A stretch of DNA of 64,000 nt from Rhizobiales bacterium GAS188 (GTDB taxonomy: Bacteria > Pseudomonadota > Alphaproteobacteria > Rhizobiales > Beijerinckiaceae): NCBI GenBank assembly GCA_900104855.1, contig FNSS01000001.1, positions 8,069,001-8,133,000 on the forward strand, in the 5' to 3' direction. The number at the start of each line of letters is the position of its first letter. Position 1 is the stretch's first letter. Shown here piece after piece: positions 51,791-60,482 of the stretch. Position numbers and translations under genes: made by a program. The notes beneath the pieces were generated by a model. The model was not told the DNA's origin. It was given only the letters and a program-made list of their open reading frames with translations, and made no database searches.

Positions 51791-53230
51791 ATGACAAGCT
51801 GGAGACCCGATCCAAGCTTCTATCCATCCCCTCGCATGGCGATGAAGGCACCACCGGAAAAGCTTGCTTATGTCGCTGCCTTCGACCCCGATCGCCGAAA
51901 GCCGGATGCCATCGCCGTCGTCGATGTGGACCCTCAATCCCCCGCCTATTCAAGCATCGTCGGCACGGTCGAGATGCCGAATATCGGCGACGAGCTTCAC
52001 CATTTCGGCTGGAACGCCTGCTCGTCCTGCCTCTGCCCCAACGCGCCGCATCCCCATATGGAGCGCCGCTACCTGATCGTGCCGGGGTTGCGATCCTCGC
52101 GCATCCATGTCCTCGACACCAAGCCCGATCCGCGCAAGCCCAAGATCGTCAAGGTCATCAGCCCCGAGGACATCGCGGAAAAGACCGGCTATACGCGGGC
52201 CCATACGGTGCATTGCGGCCCCGGCGGCATCTACGTATCGGCGCTCGGAAATGCCGAGGGCAAGGCGCCCGGCGGCATCTTCGTCATGGACCAGGAGAGC
52301 TTCGAGCCGCTCGGTCGCTGGGAGGTCGACCGCGGGCCGCAACAGCTCGGCTATGACGGCTGGTGGCATCTCGGTTACGACACCATGGTGACGAGCGAAT
52401 GGGGCACGCCCGACACCTTCGAGAACGGCCTCGTGCCGGAAATCCTGCTCGGCAGCAAATATGGCCGACGCCTGCATTTCTGGGACTTCACCAAGCGCAA
52501 GCACCTGCAGGAGATCGATTTCGGCGAGGAGTACCAGCTCGTCTTCGAACTGCGCCCCGCGCATGATCCGACGAAGGCTTATGGCTTCGTCAATTGCGTG
52601 ATCAGCCTCAAGGATTTGTCCTCTTCGATTTGGGTGTGGCATCGCGACGGCGCGAAATGGGCGGTGAGAAAGATCATCGATATTCCGGCGGAGCCGGCAG
52701 ACCCGGACCTCTTGCCGCCGGTGCTGAAGGGGTTCAATGCCGTTCCCCCTCTCGTCACCGATATCGACCTCTCGATGGATGATCGCCAACTCTACGTGTC
52801 CTGCTGGGGCACGGGCGATCTGCAGCAATACGATGTGTCCGATCCCTTCGATCCGAAGCTCACCGGCAAGGTGCGGATCGGCGGCATCGTGTCGCGCGCG
52901 GCGCATCCCGGCGCCAAAACTGACGGCGCCAAGACTGCCGGCGCCAAGAAAGGGGGCTCGAAGAACGGCGCGCTCAATGGCGGGCCGCAGATGGTCGAAG
53001 TCAGCCGGGACGGGAGACGGGTCTATTTCACGAACTCGCTCTACGGCGCGGTCGACCCGCAATTCTATCCCGACGGCATCGACGGCTGGATGGTGAAGCT
53101 CGACGTGAAGCCGCAAGGCGGCATGGCCTTCGATCCGAAATTCTTCATCGATTGGCCAAAGGGCCACCGGCCGCATCAAGTCAGGCTCGACGGTGGCGAC
53201 TGCTCCTCGGATTCCTATTGCTATCCATAA
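51791..53230 (+). CDS. Selenium-binding protein 1 / methanethiol oxidase family
   Basis: 479 aa from the ATG at 51791 (GGAGGA five bases upstream; the ATG at 51788 is too close). SBP56 landmarks include FGWNACSSCLCPN (Cys site), HTVHCGPGGIYVSALG, HLGYDTMVTSEWG, HPGAK and the His-rich GHRPHQVRLDGGDCSSDSYC C-terminus. Copper-dependent methanethiol oxidases (MtoX) of this family convert CH3SH to formaldehyde, H2S and H2O2. There is no signal peptide, and no SCO1 or MauG gene beside it, unlike the Hyphomicrobium operon. A repeated GAKT insert lies at about 374-390. The following membrane gene may be in the same unit. Confidence 0.85.
   Translation: MTSWRPDPSFYPSPRMAMKAPPEKLAYVAAFDPDRRKPDAIAVVDVDPQSPAYSSIVGTVEMPNIGDELHHFGWNACSSCLCPNAPHPHMERRYLIVPGLRSSRIHVLDTKPDPRKPKIVKVISPEDIAEKTGYTRAHTVHCGPGGIYVSALGNAEGKAPGGIFVMDQESFEPLGRWEVDRGPQQLGYDGWWHLGYDTMVTSEWGTPDTFENGLVPEILLGSKYGRRLHFWDFTKRKHLQEIDFGEEYQLVFELRPAHDPTKAYGFVNCVISLKDLSSSIWVWHRDGAKWAVRKIIDIPAEPADPDLLPPVLKGFNAVPPLVTDIDLSMDDRQLYVSCWGTGDLQQYDVSDPFDPKLTGKVRIGGIVSRAAHPGAKTDGAKTAGAKKGGSKNGALNGGPQMVEVSRDGRRVYFTNSLYGAVDPQFYPDGIDGWMVKLDVKPQGGMAFDPKFFIDWPKGHRPHQVRLDGGDCSSDSYCYP
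52910..52955. repeat. In-frame 15-bp repeats inside the SBP56 gene
   Basis: Three units of GGCGCCAARACTGMC type (GAKTD, GAKTA, GAKKG in protein) lie in a surface loop of the SBP56-family gene. They suggest slippage-generated loop expansion. The reading frame stays open. Confidence 0.7.
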
Positions 53231-53287
53231 CGCGAGCGGTGCGCGGCGAATCCCGCATGGACGGCGCCTGAAGATGAGCGGCACGTC

Positions 53288-53338
53288 ATGAGCGGCACTT
53301 GGACATGAGCAGCACTTGGACATGAGCAGCACTTGGAT
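53288..53338. repeat. Three 17-bp tandem repeats carrying start codons
   Basis: ATGAGCGGCACTTGGAC (53288-53304), ATGAGCAGCACTTGGAC (53305-53321) and ATGAGCAGCACTTGGAT (53322-53338) each begin with ATG, in three different frames because the unit is 17 bp. Only the last ATG (53322) opens the long gene. A further degenerate half-unit precedes at 53274. Confidence 0.85.
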
Positions 53339-53957
53339 CGGTATATGGCCCTGGTTCACGCTCGCCGGGCTCGGCGTCTTCCATGGCGTCAATCCGGCGA
53401 TGGGTTGGCTGTTCGCCGTCGCGCTCGGACTGCAGCGGCGCAGCCGGACGATCGTGCTCGCCTCCTTGCTCCCGATCGCGGCGGGCCATGCAGCTGCGGT
53501 CGCGCTCGCTTTGGTCGCGGCGTTCGCGGCAGGCCTTGTCCTGGACGGTGCATCCTTAGGTAAGGCCGCGGGCGCTGCCTTGATCGCCTGGGCCGCCTGG
53601 CATGCCTGGCGCGGCCATCGCCAACGCCTGCGGGTCGGCATGCAGGTCGGGTTGGCCGGGCTAGCGATGTGGTCCTTCCTCATGGCCACCGCTCACGGCG
53701 CCGGGCTCATGCTCTATCCCATCCTGCTGCCGATCTGCCTGTCGGACGCGCCCGCTCTCGTTCAGGGCGGATCCGTGCCGAACGGGATTGCGGCGCTCTG
53801 CGTGCACAGCACGGCCATGCTGGCCACGATCGGGCTCGTCTCGGTCGTGGTCTATGAGTGGGCCGGGCTCGCTTTCCTGCGCTCCCACTGGATCAATCTC
53901 GATCTCGTCTGGCGCGCGGCGCTCGGCCTCAGCGGCGCGTTCTTGCTGCTGTCGTAG
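53322..53957 (+). CDS. Hypothetical multi-pass membrane protein
   Basis: 211 aa from the ATG at 53322, the last of three repeated ATGs. Five or six hydrophobic helices; a GHAAAVALALVAAFAAG segment and a FHGVNPAMGWLFAVALGLQ start. The pattern of Gly/His near the first helix (LGVFHGVNPAMGW) resembles NiCoT/RcnA- or UrtH-like transporters, but I do not recognise a family with certainty. It lies 91 bases after the SBP56-family gene on the same strand and overlaps the next, convergent gene by 29 bases. Confidence 0.65.
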   Translation: MSSTWIGIWPWFTLAGLGVFHGVNPAMGWLFAVALGLQRRSRTIVLASLLPIAAGHAAAVALALVAAFAAGLVLDGASLGKAAGAALIAWAAWHAWRGHRQRLRVGMQVGLAGLAMWSFLMATAHGAGLMLYPILLPICLSDAPALVQGGSVPNGIAALCVHSTAMLATIGLVSVVVYEWAGLAFLRSHWINLDLVWRAALGLSGAFLLLS

Positions 53958-54735
53958 AGCGACGCCTGAGGACCAGCATGGCGTTCCAAACGAGGCAGGT
54001 GCCGAGCGCCAGCAGCAGCGCCAGGGCCGAGCCGAGGGGGATGACGCTCACCTGCAGAACCAGGAGGGCGAGCGTAAAGCCGACCATGCCCGGCAGCGCA
54101 TGGGCGAAAACCAGCGAGGTCGCCTCGCCGCCGATGCGCGGATGCAGGATGAGCGCGAGGCTCGTGAGCACGACCGGCATCAGCGCCGCGATGCCGGCAG
54201 CCCTCGGCCCGAACAGATGTCCGACGACCAGCACCAGGACCACGATCCCCATCACGGCGAGCGCCCGCGACGGCAAGTCCCACCAGCGTGGCTGCGGCCT
54301 GCGTGCCACTGCCCCAGCTCGCGCCAGCCCGCGCAGGGCGGTGAAGCCGATGGCGAAGGCTGCGACATTCATGGCGACGACGCCGATGAGGGGCGCATCC
54401 ATCCAGATGATGGCGACGGCGCAGGCGATCCACAGCGCGAAAGACGCGGCAAGGCTGGCGAGGAGGCCATGGCGCCTCGCCAACAGCGCATAAAGCGACA
54501 GGAAGAGGATGGTCGCGGCGTTGATGCTGAGGCTCGAGAGGCTGCTCTTCGCGATGAAATCCGGCCCGTGCTCAAGGGCCAGCACCACATAGGCAGGCCC
54601 GGCCGAGATCGGCAGGGTTGCGACCATGGCGCCGATGAAAGGGCCTGAGCGCTCGACGATGATGGAAGCGGCGACCACGATGAGGGCGCTCGCTCCGAGC
54701 TTCGTCGCGAGCGCAAGCCAGAACCAATCGAGCAA
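53929..54735 (-). CDS. Hypothetical membrane protein
   Basis: 268 aa with about eight hydrophobic helices covering most of its length, and a short basic C-terminus (LVLRRRSTTAARTRR). The pattern LATKLGASALIVVAASIIVE, RSGPFIGAMVATLPISAGPA at the start is distinctive but not assigned by me. It overlaps the preceding convergent gene by 29 bases at the 3' end. Likely an inner-membrane protein of unknown role. Confidence 0.6.
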   Translation of the reverse strand: MLDWFWLALATKLGASALIVVAASIIVERSGPFIGAMVATLPISAGPAYVVLALEHGPDFIAKSSLSSLSINAATILFLSLYALLARRHGLLASLAASFALWIACAVAIIWMDAPLIGVVAMNVAAFAIGFTALRGLARAGAVARRPQPRWWDLPSRALAVMGIVVLVLVVGHLFGPRAAGIAALMPVVLTSLALILHPRIGGEATSLVFAHALPGMVGFTLALLVLQVSVIPLGSALALLLALGTCLVWNAMLVLRRRSTTAARTRR

Positions 54736-54798
54736 GGCGCAGTCCTCATCATTCGTCGCCGGAGGGTGATGACGGCCGCCGTTCTCCTCGCGCCGGCC

Positions 54799-55851
54799 TC
54801 AAGGCGTCAGCACTGCGCGTCCGACGAGCTTGCCGTCGCGCAGATCGTCCAGCGTCGCTTGCGCCTGCGCCAGGCGGCGGGTGGTCACGGGGATCGGCTT
54901 GATCTTCTTGGCGCGCACCAGGTCGAGGAGCTCCTGCGTCTCGCGCAGATTGCCGACATAGCTGCCCTGGATGGTGACCGCCTTGATCGGGATGAGCGGC
55001 AAGGCCCAAGGCGCGCCCCCGCCGAACAACCCGACCATGACCAGCTTGCCGCCTCTGGTGAGGCAATCGAAGCCGACCGCTGCCGTCGCCGCATTGCCGA
55101 CGAGATCGATCGCCGCCCGGATCGGCTGCCCGGCGGCCCGCGTGATCTGGCGGGTCACATCGGCAGCCGCGCCGTCGACCGTCGCCAGCGCCCCGGCCTG
55201 CATGGCGGCCTCGCGCTTGCGGGCATCGATATCGACGACGATCGCCCCCTTGCCACCCATCGCCTGCAGCAGCGAAAGCGCCATGAGGCCAAGCCCGCCG
55301 GCCCCGAAGATGACGATCGGCTCGGCGAAGGCGAACTCCACCTTCTTGAGGGCGCTATAGGTCGTCACTCCGGAGCAGGCATAAGGCGCGGCCGTGACCG
55401 GATCGAGCCCCTTGAGGTCGAGGAGGTAGCGCGGATGCGGCACGGTGATGTGGTCCGCATAGCCGCCATCGCAATAGACGCCGAGCGAACGCGGCTTCAG
55501 GCACATATTCTCGTCGCCGGCCTGACAGGCCGAACAGCTGCCGCAGCCGATCCAAGGATAGATGAGCCGAACCTCGCCGAGTTCCACGCCCTTGGCCTGC
55601 GGCCCCAGCGCCAGCACCTCGCCCACCGTCTCATGCCCCATGGTGAGCGGCAGCGCGATGCCGCGATCCTTCAGCGACAACTGCCCGCGCCCATGGCCGA
55701 GCTGGTAGCCGCCTTCCCAGATATGCAGGTCGCTATGGCAGACCCCGGACGCCCGCACCTTGAGCAGGACCTGCGTGCCCGACGGTTCGGGCGTCGGGGC
55801 GTCCATCTCCGCGAGCGCCGCGCCGAACTCGGTGACCTTGAAGCTCTTCAT
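54799..55851 (-). CDS. Zinc-dependent alcohol dehydrogenase (AdhA/Adh3 type)
   Basis: 350 aa MDR enzyme. Catalytic zinc ligands: SGVCHSDLH (Cys) and GHETVGEV (His/Glu). The structural zinc site is CGSCSACQAGDENMC, complete with four Cys. The NAD-binding motif GAGGLGLMALSL follows at about 180. It oxidises small alcohols or reduces aldehydes. An aldehyde product from the nearby methanethiol oxidase-like protein could be a substrate, but that is only inference. Stands alone on the minus strand, 63 bases from the membrane gene. Confidence 0.9.
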   Translation of the reverse strand: MKSFKVTEFGAALAEMDAPTPEPSGTQVLLKVRASGVCHSDLHIWEGGYQLGHGRGQLSLKDRGIALPLTMGHETVGEVLALGPQAKGVELGEVRLIYPWIGCGSCSACQAGDENMCLKPRSLGVYCDGGYADHITVPHPRYLLDLKGLDPVTAAPYACSGVTTYSALKKVEFAFAEPIVIFGAGGLGLMALSLLQAMGGKGAIVVDIDARKREAAMQAGALATVDGAAADVTRQITRAAGQPIRAAIDLVGNAATAAVGFDCLTRGGKLVMVGLFGGGAPWALPLIPIKAVTIQGSYVGNLRETQELLDLVRAKKIKPIPVTTRRLAQAQATLDDLRDGKLVGRAVLTP

Positions 55852-56054
55852 CCCTGGCTCCCGATCTCTTGACGCGCGATTATGGCTCGCGATTTCTTGG
55901 CTGCCGGTCTTTTGGCTCCCGCGCGCCCCTTAGGCATAGACACCATGACACCGCCGAGCGCGCAAGGCGACCGAGTGGACCCTGGCACGAGATCACATTA
56001 TGAGGGCGCGAGCGCCATCTTTCATCGTCTCGGGCGCATAGCAGGTTTCTTCAC

Positions 56055-57635
56055 GTGACGGACGACATACCGGCCGCGGTCGGCCGCAGGCGGACCTTTG
56101 CCATCATCTCGCACCCCGATGCGGGCAAAACCACCTTGACCGAGAAGCTCCTTTTGTTCGGGGGCGCCATCCAGCTTGCCGGCGAGGTCAAGGCGAAGCG
56201 CAACCGCGTCCAGACCCGCTCGGACTGGATGGGCATCGAGCGCGAGCGCGGCATCTCGGTCGTCACCTCGGTGATGACCTTCGAATATGGCGGCTGCGTC
56301 TTCAACCTGCTCGACACGCCGGGCCATGAGGACTTCTCGGAGGACACCTACCGGACGCTCACCGCCGTCGATTCGGCCGTCATGGTGATCGATGCGGCGC
56401 GCGGCATCGAGGCGCGCACCCGCAAGCTGTTCGAAGTCTGCCGCCTGCGCGACATCCCGATCGTCACCTTCATCAACAAAATGGACCGGGAGAGCCGCGA
56501 TCCGTTCGACCTGCTCGACGAGATCGAGAAAATCCTGGCGCTCGACGTCGCGCCGGTGAACTGGCCGATCGGCGCCGGCAGATCGTTCTCGGGCACCTAC
56601 GACCTGCGCCGCAATTCGATCAAGCGCCTCGATGTGGACGGGCCGGCGCTCGCCGTCTCCGGGCCGCATGACGAGGCGATCACGAAGCTCCTGCCGGCGC
56701 AGGACCTGCCCGCCTGGCACGAGGAGATCGGCCTGGCGCGCGAGGCGCTGAAGCCTTTCAATGCCGTCTCCTTCAATGAAGGGCATCTGACGCCGGTGCT
56801 GTTCGGCAGCGCCTTGCGCAATTTCGGGGTGAGCGACCTCATCGACGCCATGGTCGAGTTCGCTCAAGTTCCGCGCGGCCAGGGCGCCGATAAGCGCGTG
56901 GTCGAGCCCGAGGAGCCGAAGATGACCGGCTTCGTCTTCAAGATCCAGGCGAATATGGACCCAAATCACCGCGACCGCATCGCCTTCATGCGCGTCTGCT
57001 CGGGGCGGCTGGCGCGCGGCATGAAAGCGAAGCTGGTGCGCACCGGACGGCCGATCAGCCTCAATGCGCCGCAATTCTTCTTCGCCCAGGATCGCGCCAT
57101 CGCGGACGAGGCCTTTGCCGGCGATATCGTCGGCATCCCCAATCACGGCACGCTCCGCATCGGCGACACGCTGACCGAAGGCGAGGAGATCCTGTTCCGG
57201 GGCGTGCCGAGCTTCGCGCCCGAAATCTTGCGCCGCATCAAGCTGCAGGACGCCATGAAGGGCAAGAAGCTGCGCGAGGCCTTGCAGCAGATGGCCGAAG
57301 AAGGCGTGGTGCAGCTCTTCCTGCCCTATGACGGCTCGGCCGCCATCGTCGGCGTGGTCGGGGCGCTGCAGCTCGACGTGCTGGTCGAGCGCATGCGGGC
57401 CGAATACGGCTTGCCGATCGCCTATGAGGAGACGCGCTTCTCGCTCGCCCGCTGGATCGATCCCGACCCCGAGCTCGAGCGCTTCGCCGATGCGCATTCA
57501 TCGTCGATGGCGCGCGACCTCGACGGCGCGCCCGTCTTCCTCGCAGGATCGAGCTTCGATCTGACCTATCAGATGGATCGCTGGCCCTCGATCCGCTTCA
57601 CCGAGATCAAGGCCTATCAGGCGGTGGGCGGCTGA
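56055..57635 (+). CDS. prfC: Peptide chain release factor 3
   Basis: 526 aa from the GTG at 56055. Translational GTPase motifs: SHPDAGKTTLTEKLL (G1), RGISVVTSVM (G2), DTPGHEDFSEDTYRTL (G3) and FINKMDRESRDP (G4). The RF3-type domains II and III follow, with VVGALQLDVLVERMRAEYG near the C-terminus. RF3 removes RF1/RF2 after peptide release. The 203 bases upstream hold only spacer. Confidence 0.96.
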   Translation: MTDDIPAAVGRRRTFAIISHPDAGKTTLTEKLLLFGGAIQLAGEVKAKRNRVQTRSDWMGIERERGISVVTSVMTFEYGGCVFNLLDTPGHEDFSEDTYRTLTAVDSAVMVIDAARGIEARTRKLFEVCRLRDIPIVTFINKMDRESRDPFDLLDEIEKILALDVAPVNWPIGAGRSFSGTYDLRRNSIKRLDVDGPALAVSGPHDEAITKLLPAQDLPAWHEEIGLAREALKPFNAVSFNEGHLTPVLFGSALRNFGVSDLIDAMVEFAQVPRGQGADKRVVEPEEPKMTGFVFKIQANMDPNHRDRIAFMRVCSGRLARGMKAKLVRTGRPISLNAPQFFFAQDRAIADEAFAGDIVGIPNHGTLRIGDTLTEGEEILFRGVPSFAPEILRRIKLQDAMKGKKLREALQQMAEEGVVQLFLPYDGSAAIVGVVGALQLDVLVERMRAEYGLPIAYEETRFSLARWIDPDPELERFADAHSSSMARDLDGAPVFLAGSSFDLTYQMDRWPSIRFTEIKAYQAVGG

Positions 57636-57655
57636 CGCCCTACCCCGCCTCAGCG

Positions 57656-57745
57656 CTGGGACCGCGACCGTCTCGGTCGCCCTTCTTCCCGGCCGCGCCG
57701 CCAGCCTCGCTGTCTCAAGAGCGGGCGAGGCGCCCGCGGTCCCAG
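57656..57745. repeat. Nested-hairpin repeat element, copy 2
   Basis: 90 bp bounded by CTGGGACCGCG and CGCGGTCCCAG, a perfect 11-bp inverted pair, with GACCG-TCT-CGGTC and GGGCG-AGG-CGCCC hairpins inside. It fills most of the gap between prfC and the DUF2066 gene, where it could act as a bidirectional terminator. Confidence 0.9.
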
Positions 57746-57765
57746 AGCGGCGCGCATCAGGCTCT

Positions 57766-58617
57766 TCAGTTCGGGGTGTCGTGGCCGGACATCACGCGGA
57801 TCGCGCCACGCGTGAGATCGTTGATCGCCTCGTCGAAATTCACTCCGCTCACTTGCCAGGCGTAATCGGCGTCGTGCCAGCGCAACCGCCAGGAGCCGAC
57901 CCAGCCGATCGGCTCGCTCTCCTGGAACTCGAGCGTGCCGGCGACGAGCACCTGGCTTGCGGTGGGCGCCGCCGACGGGGATGGCAAACGATCAACGCCG
58001 ACGCCCCGCGCGCTCAATTCGGACTCGGTCGGGACGCGTAGCGTGATGCCGTATTTGACGCTGCTGTTGAAGAACGAGATGCGCTGATCGGCGCCCTGCG
58101 GGACCTCGGCGCTGAACAGATAGGGCGCCCCGACGACGGCTCGCACCCGCACCACCGGCACCACGACCGGACGCTCGCCGCGCCAGGGCTGCTCGCCGAG
58201 CTCCGCCAGCACCTTGTCGATCCGCTCGCGCTCGAAACGAACGGTGAGGTCGTAGGAGCGGTCATAAGTGCCTTGATCGTCATGCACCTTGATGCCGGCC
58301 ATCTGATCCGCATAGCCGAAGGATGCCACCAAGGTATCCGCATGGGCCGCCAATGGGTCGAGGCGGGCATCGGTCTGCAGGCGCGGCTCGCCCGACACCT
58401 TCACCAGAACCTCACGCAAGGCGCGCGAAAAGCCGATCGGGCGGCTGCGCATGTCGGTGCCCGTGACGATCACGGTCGCCTGATACATGCCGTCCATCTC
58501 TTTGGAACTCTCTTGGGCGCGGCCCGAGGCTCCAGCGAGGAAGCCGGCCAGAAGCAGAAACGCATAGGGGCTGAGGACGCGCCGAATTTGCTGATCGAGC
58601 ATGGCCATGACCGACAT
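57766..58617 (-). CDS. DUF2066 family exported protein
   Basis: 283 aa. A signal peptide occupies about 1-34 (SPYAFLLLAGFLAGASGRAQ). The conserved start of the mature part MYQATVIVTGTDMRSRPIGF, then RALREVLVKVSGEPRL and YDLTVRFERERIDKVLAELG, define DUF2066. The C-terminal half has a VAGTLEFQESEPIGWVGSWR beta-rich segment. Role unknown; likely periplasmic or outer-membrane associated. Flanked by two copies of the nested-hairpin repeat. Confidence 0.83.
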   Translation of the reverse strand: MSVMAMLDQQIRRVLSPYAFLLLAGFLAGASGRAQESSKEMDGMYQATVIVTGTDMRSRPIGFSRALREVLVKVSGEPRLQTDARLDPLAAHADTLVASFGYADQMAGIKVHDDQGTYDRSYDLTVRFERERIDKVLAELGEQPWRGERPVVVPVVRVRAVVGAPYLFSAEVPQGADQRISFFNSSVKYGITLRVPTESELSARGVGVDRLPSPSAAPTASQVLVAGTLEFQESEPIGWVGSWRLRWHDADYAWQVSGVNFDEAINDLTRGAIRVMSGHDTPN

Positions 58618-58711
58618 CTCTCAGGTGAGCGGGTGATCGACGATCGTGAATTTGGAGTTTGTGGGCGTGAAATCACCACCATTATATAGATGACCGGTTA
58701 GAAAGAGAAGC

Positions 58712-58800
58712 CTCGGACCGCGACCGTCTCGGTCGCCCTTCCTTCCTGCGGCGCGCCGGCGTCACCGTCGCAAGTGTGGGCGAGACGCCCGCGATCCCAG
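58712..58800. repeat. Nested-hairpin repeat element, copy 3
   Basis: About 89 bp, CTCGGACCGCG to GCGATCCCAG, with the same inner GACCG/CGGTC and GGGCGAGACGCCC hairpins. Its ends are more diverged than copy 2. It lies upstream of the DUF2066 gene, in the divergent gap before the membrane gene at 58.9 kb. Confidence 0.85.
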
Positions 58801-58906
58801 GCGCAATTGCGATGGCACTGCGAAAGCGCTAGCCCTGATGCGGAGCGCGCACGACGTCACCGAGCGGCCGAAGGGCCTCCGCATCTTAGAAGTGGCAGCC
58901 GGCATC

Positions 58907-59395
58907 ATGTCGACGGATCCATTGCCACGGCAATCGCTGCCCATCGATGCCATATTGGTGCTGGCGCTCGCCTGCTTCCTCTACATCGCCATGCTGAGCA
59001 GCGTTTCGCGGCCGGCGGGCGGTGGCGAGAGCGCGATCGGCGCGGCGATCCAGAGTTTTCTCTTGCTCGTCTTCCTGTGGATAGCGCTCGCCATCCTGCT
59101 GCTGATCGGCGGCCTCAGGGGAGACATGCCGCGTCGGGCGGCGATCCTCACCCTCATCCTGCACCCGCTCTCCGGCATCGCGGCCTTCGTCGCCATCGAC
59201 ATGTATTCGCGCCACGTCACATGGGCTGTCATCGTGCCGGCATTGCTGCCGCCGCTGATCGCCCTCTATGCGATGTGGGCCCGGCTACCTGCGTTGCACG
59301 CAGCGCTTCCGGCGCGAGCCACGAGCGTCGTCATCTGGGGCGCGATCCTGATCCTGACGATCGTCCCGTTTCCGGCTGCCTATTGGGGGCCCTGA
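58907..59395 (+). CDS. Hypothetical multi-pass membrane protein
   Basis: 162 aa from the ATG at 58907; an in-frame ATG at 58838 would add a polar stretch that does not look conserved. Four or five hydrophobic helices (AILVLALACFLYIAMLSSVS, FLLLVFLWIALAILLLIGGL, and later ones), ending PFPAAYWGP. No family recognised. No partner gene is adjacent. Confidence 0.6.
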   Translation: MSTDPLPRQSLPIDAILVLALACFLYIAMLSSVSRPAGGGESAIGAAIQSFLLLVFLWIALAILLLIGGLRGDMPRRAAILTLILHPLSGIAAFVAIDMYSRHVTWAVIVPALLPPLIALYAMWARLPALHAALPARATSVVIWGAILILTIVPFPAAYWGP

Positions 59396-59442
59396 GGGAC
59401 ACGGGCGAGAGCGGTCGTGTTCAGCCCCATCCGGCAGCCTGG

Positions 59443-59850
59443 TCAAATTGGTTCTTCCGGAAACTGCTCGGCATCTGAAGGGATCAGAACGCCCGGGACC
59501 TTGCGCGAGGTCCAAATATGCACGGCGCGCGAAGCATCGATCTGAACATCCAGCGAGCCAGCCTTGATGGTGACGGTCTCGCGGGGCGGATCGCCCTCAT
59601 GCCACAGACGCGACCCGCAGCGCGGACAGAAGACGCACCGCAGACGGCGACCGCTATCGGTTGCGCGGCTCCAGCTCTGCGGCTCTCCGCTGATGACGCG
59701 CAGGCCGGCGCGCGGAACTTCGAGCGACATGCCGAAGGCGGAGGCTGATTGCTTCTGGCATTCCCGGCAATGGCAAACGTAGAGCGAGAGAGCATCGCCC
59801 GAGCTCTCATAGCGAACATCGCCGCACTGGCACCCACCTGTTCTCACCAT
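59443..59850 (-). CDS. GFA family (glutathione-dependent formaldehyde-activating-like) protein
   Basis: 135 aa. Zn-binding Cys set typical of the GFA fold: GGCQCGDVRYES, CHCRECQKQSASAFG and CVFCPRCGSRLWHEG. Bulk function is uncertain; family members include Gfa, which speeds formation of S-hydroxymethyl-glutathione, and centromere protein V-like proteins. All seven expected Cys are present. Minus strand, 49 bases from the VOC gene. Confidence 0.88.
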   Translation of the reverse strand: MVRTGGCQCGDVRYESSGDALSLYVCHCRECQKQSASAFGMSLEVPRAGLRVISGEPQSWSRATDSGRRLRCVFCPRCGSRLWHEGDPPRETVTIKAGSLDVQIDASRAVHIWTSRKVPGVLIPSDAEQFPEEPI

Positions 59851-59899
59851 CCGCCCTCCTCCTGCGGCCGCCCGACCATGCGTCCGCCAAGCCCCATGC

Positions 59900-60289
59900 T
59901 CAGGTGCTCATGGCGCTGCAAATCTCCACCAGAAAACCGTTCGCGTCGCGCACACGGGCGACGGTCTGCCCCCAGGGCTTTTCTTGCGGGGTGGCGTAGC
60001 TCGTGGCGCCCGCCTCGAGCGCCCGCCCGAAGGCTGCCCGCACATCCTCGGCGATGAGAGCAACCTCCGCGCCGGCCGGTTGCTCGGCCGACCGGTTGGC
60101 GCGGAAGCCCTGGCCCTGGGCAGTGACAAAGGCCTCGTCCACGAAGGCCAGCGCCGTCGCGCCGGTCTCCATCTCGGCATATTGCCCGCTCTCATGGATG
60201 AAACGGCGAGCGAGGCCGAAGGCTCGTTCGTAAAACTCAACCGCAGCCGTCACAGCCGGCACAAAGATGACCACATAGCCCAGGCGCAT
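59900..60289 (-). CDS. VOC family protein
   Basis: 129 aa from the ATG at 60289. Single VOC module: MRLGYVVIFVPAVTAAVEFY, ERAFGLARRFIHESGQYAEM, then EVALIAEDVRAAFGRALEAG and TVARVRDANGFLVEICSAMS. The usual metal-site Glu (VEICS) is present and the first His ligand position is less clear. Likely a small-molecule lyase or binding protein. It lies just upstream of the REP element hit by the IS110 insertion. Confidence 0.85.
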   Translation of the reverse strand: MRLGYVVIFVPAVTAAVEFYERAFGLARRFIHESGQYAEMETGATALAFVDEAFVTAQGQGFRANRSAEQPAGAEVALIAEDVRAAFGRALEAGATSYATPQEKPWGQTVARVRDANGFLVEICSAMST

Positions 60290-60369
60290 GATTGTTCCCT
60301 TTATGTTCCATACCCGAACCTGGCATATCGCCAATTTTTGCGCAAGGGGGCGAGCCCCGGGGGCGCTAA

Positions 60370-60480
60370 CCTTCTCCCGCCTCTTTGCGGGAGAAGGTGC
60401 CGAGACGAAGTCGAGGCGGATGAGGGACGGTCGCGCGCTTCACCACCGCCCCTCACCCGCCCTCACTACGTTCGGGCACC
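60370..60480. repeat. REP-like element, copy 2 (left part; split by IS110 element)
   Basis: The first hairpin arm (60370-60397, CCTTCTCCCGC pairs with GCGGGAGAAGG) and the body up to GTTCGGGCACC at 60480 match copy 3 at 63.4 kb. In copy 3 the second arm follows GGGCACC directly; here it resumes only at 62199, after 1.7 kb of inserted DNA. Confidence 0.85.
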
Positions 60481-60482
60481 CT

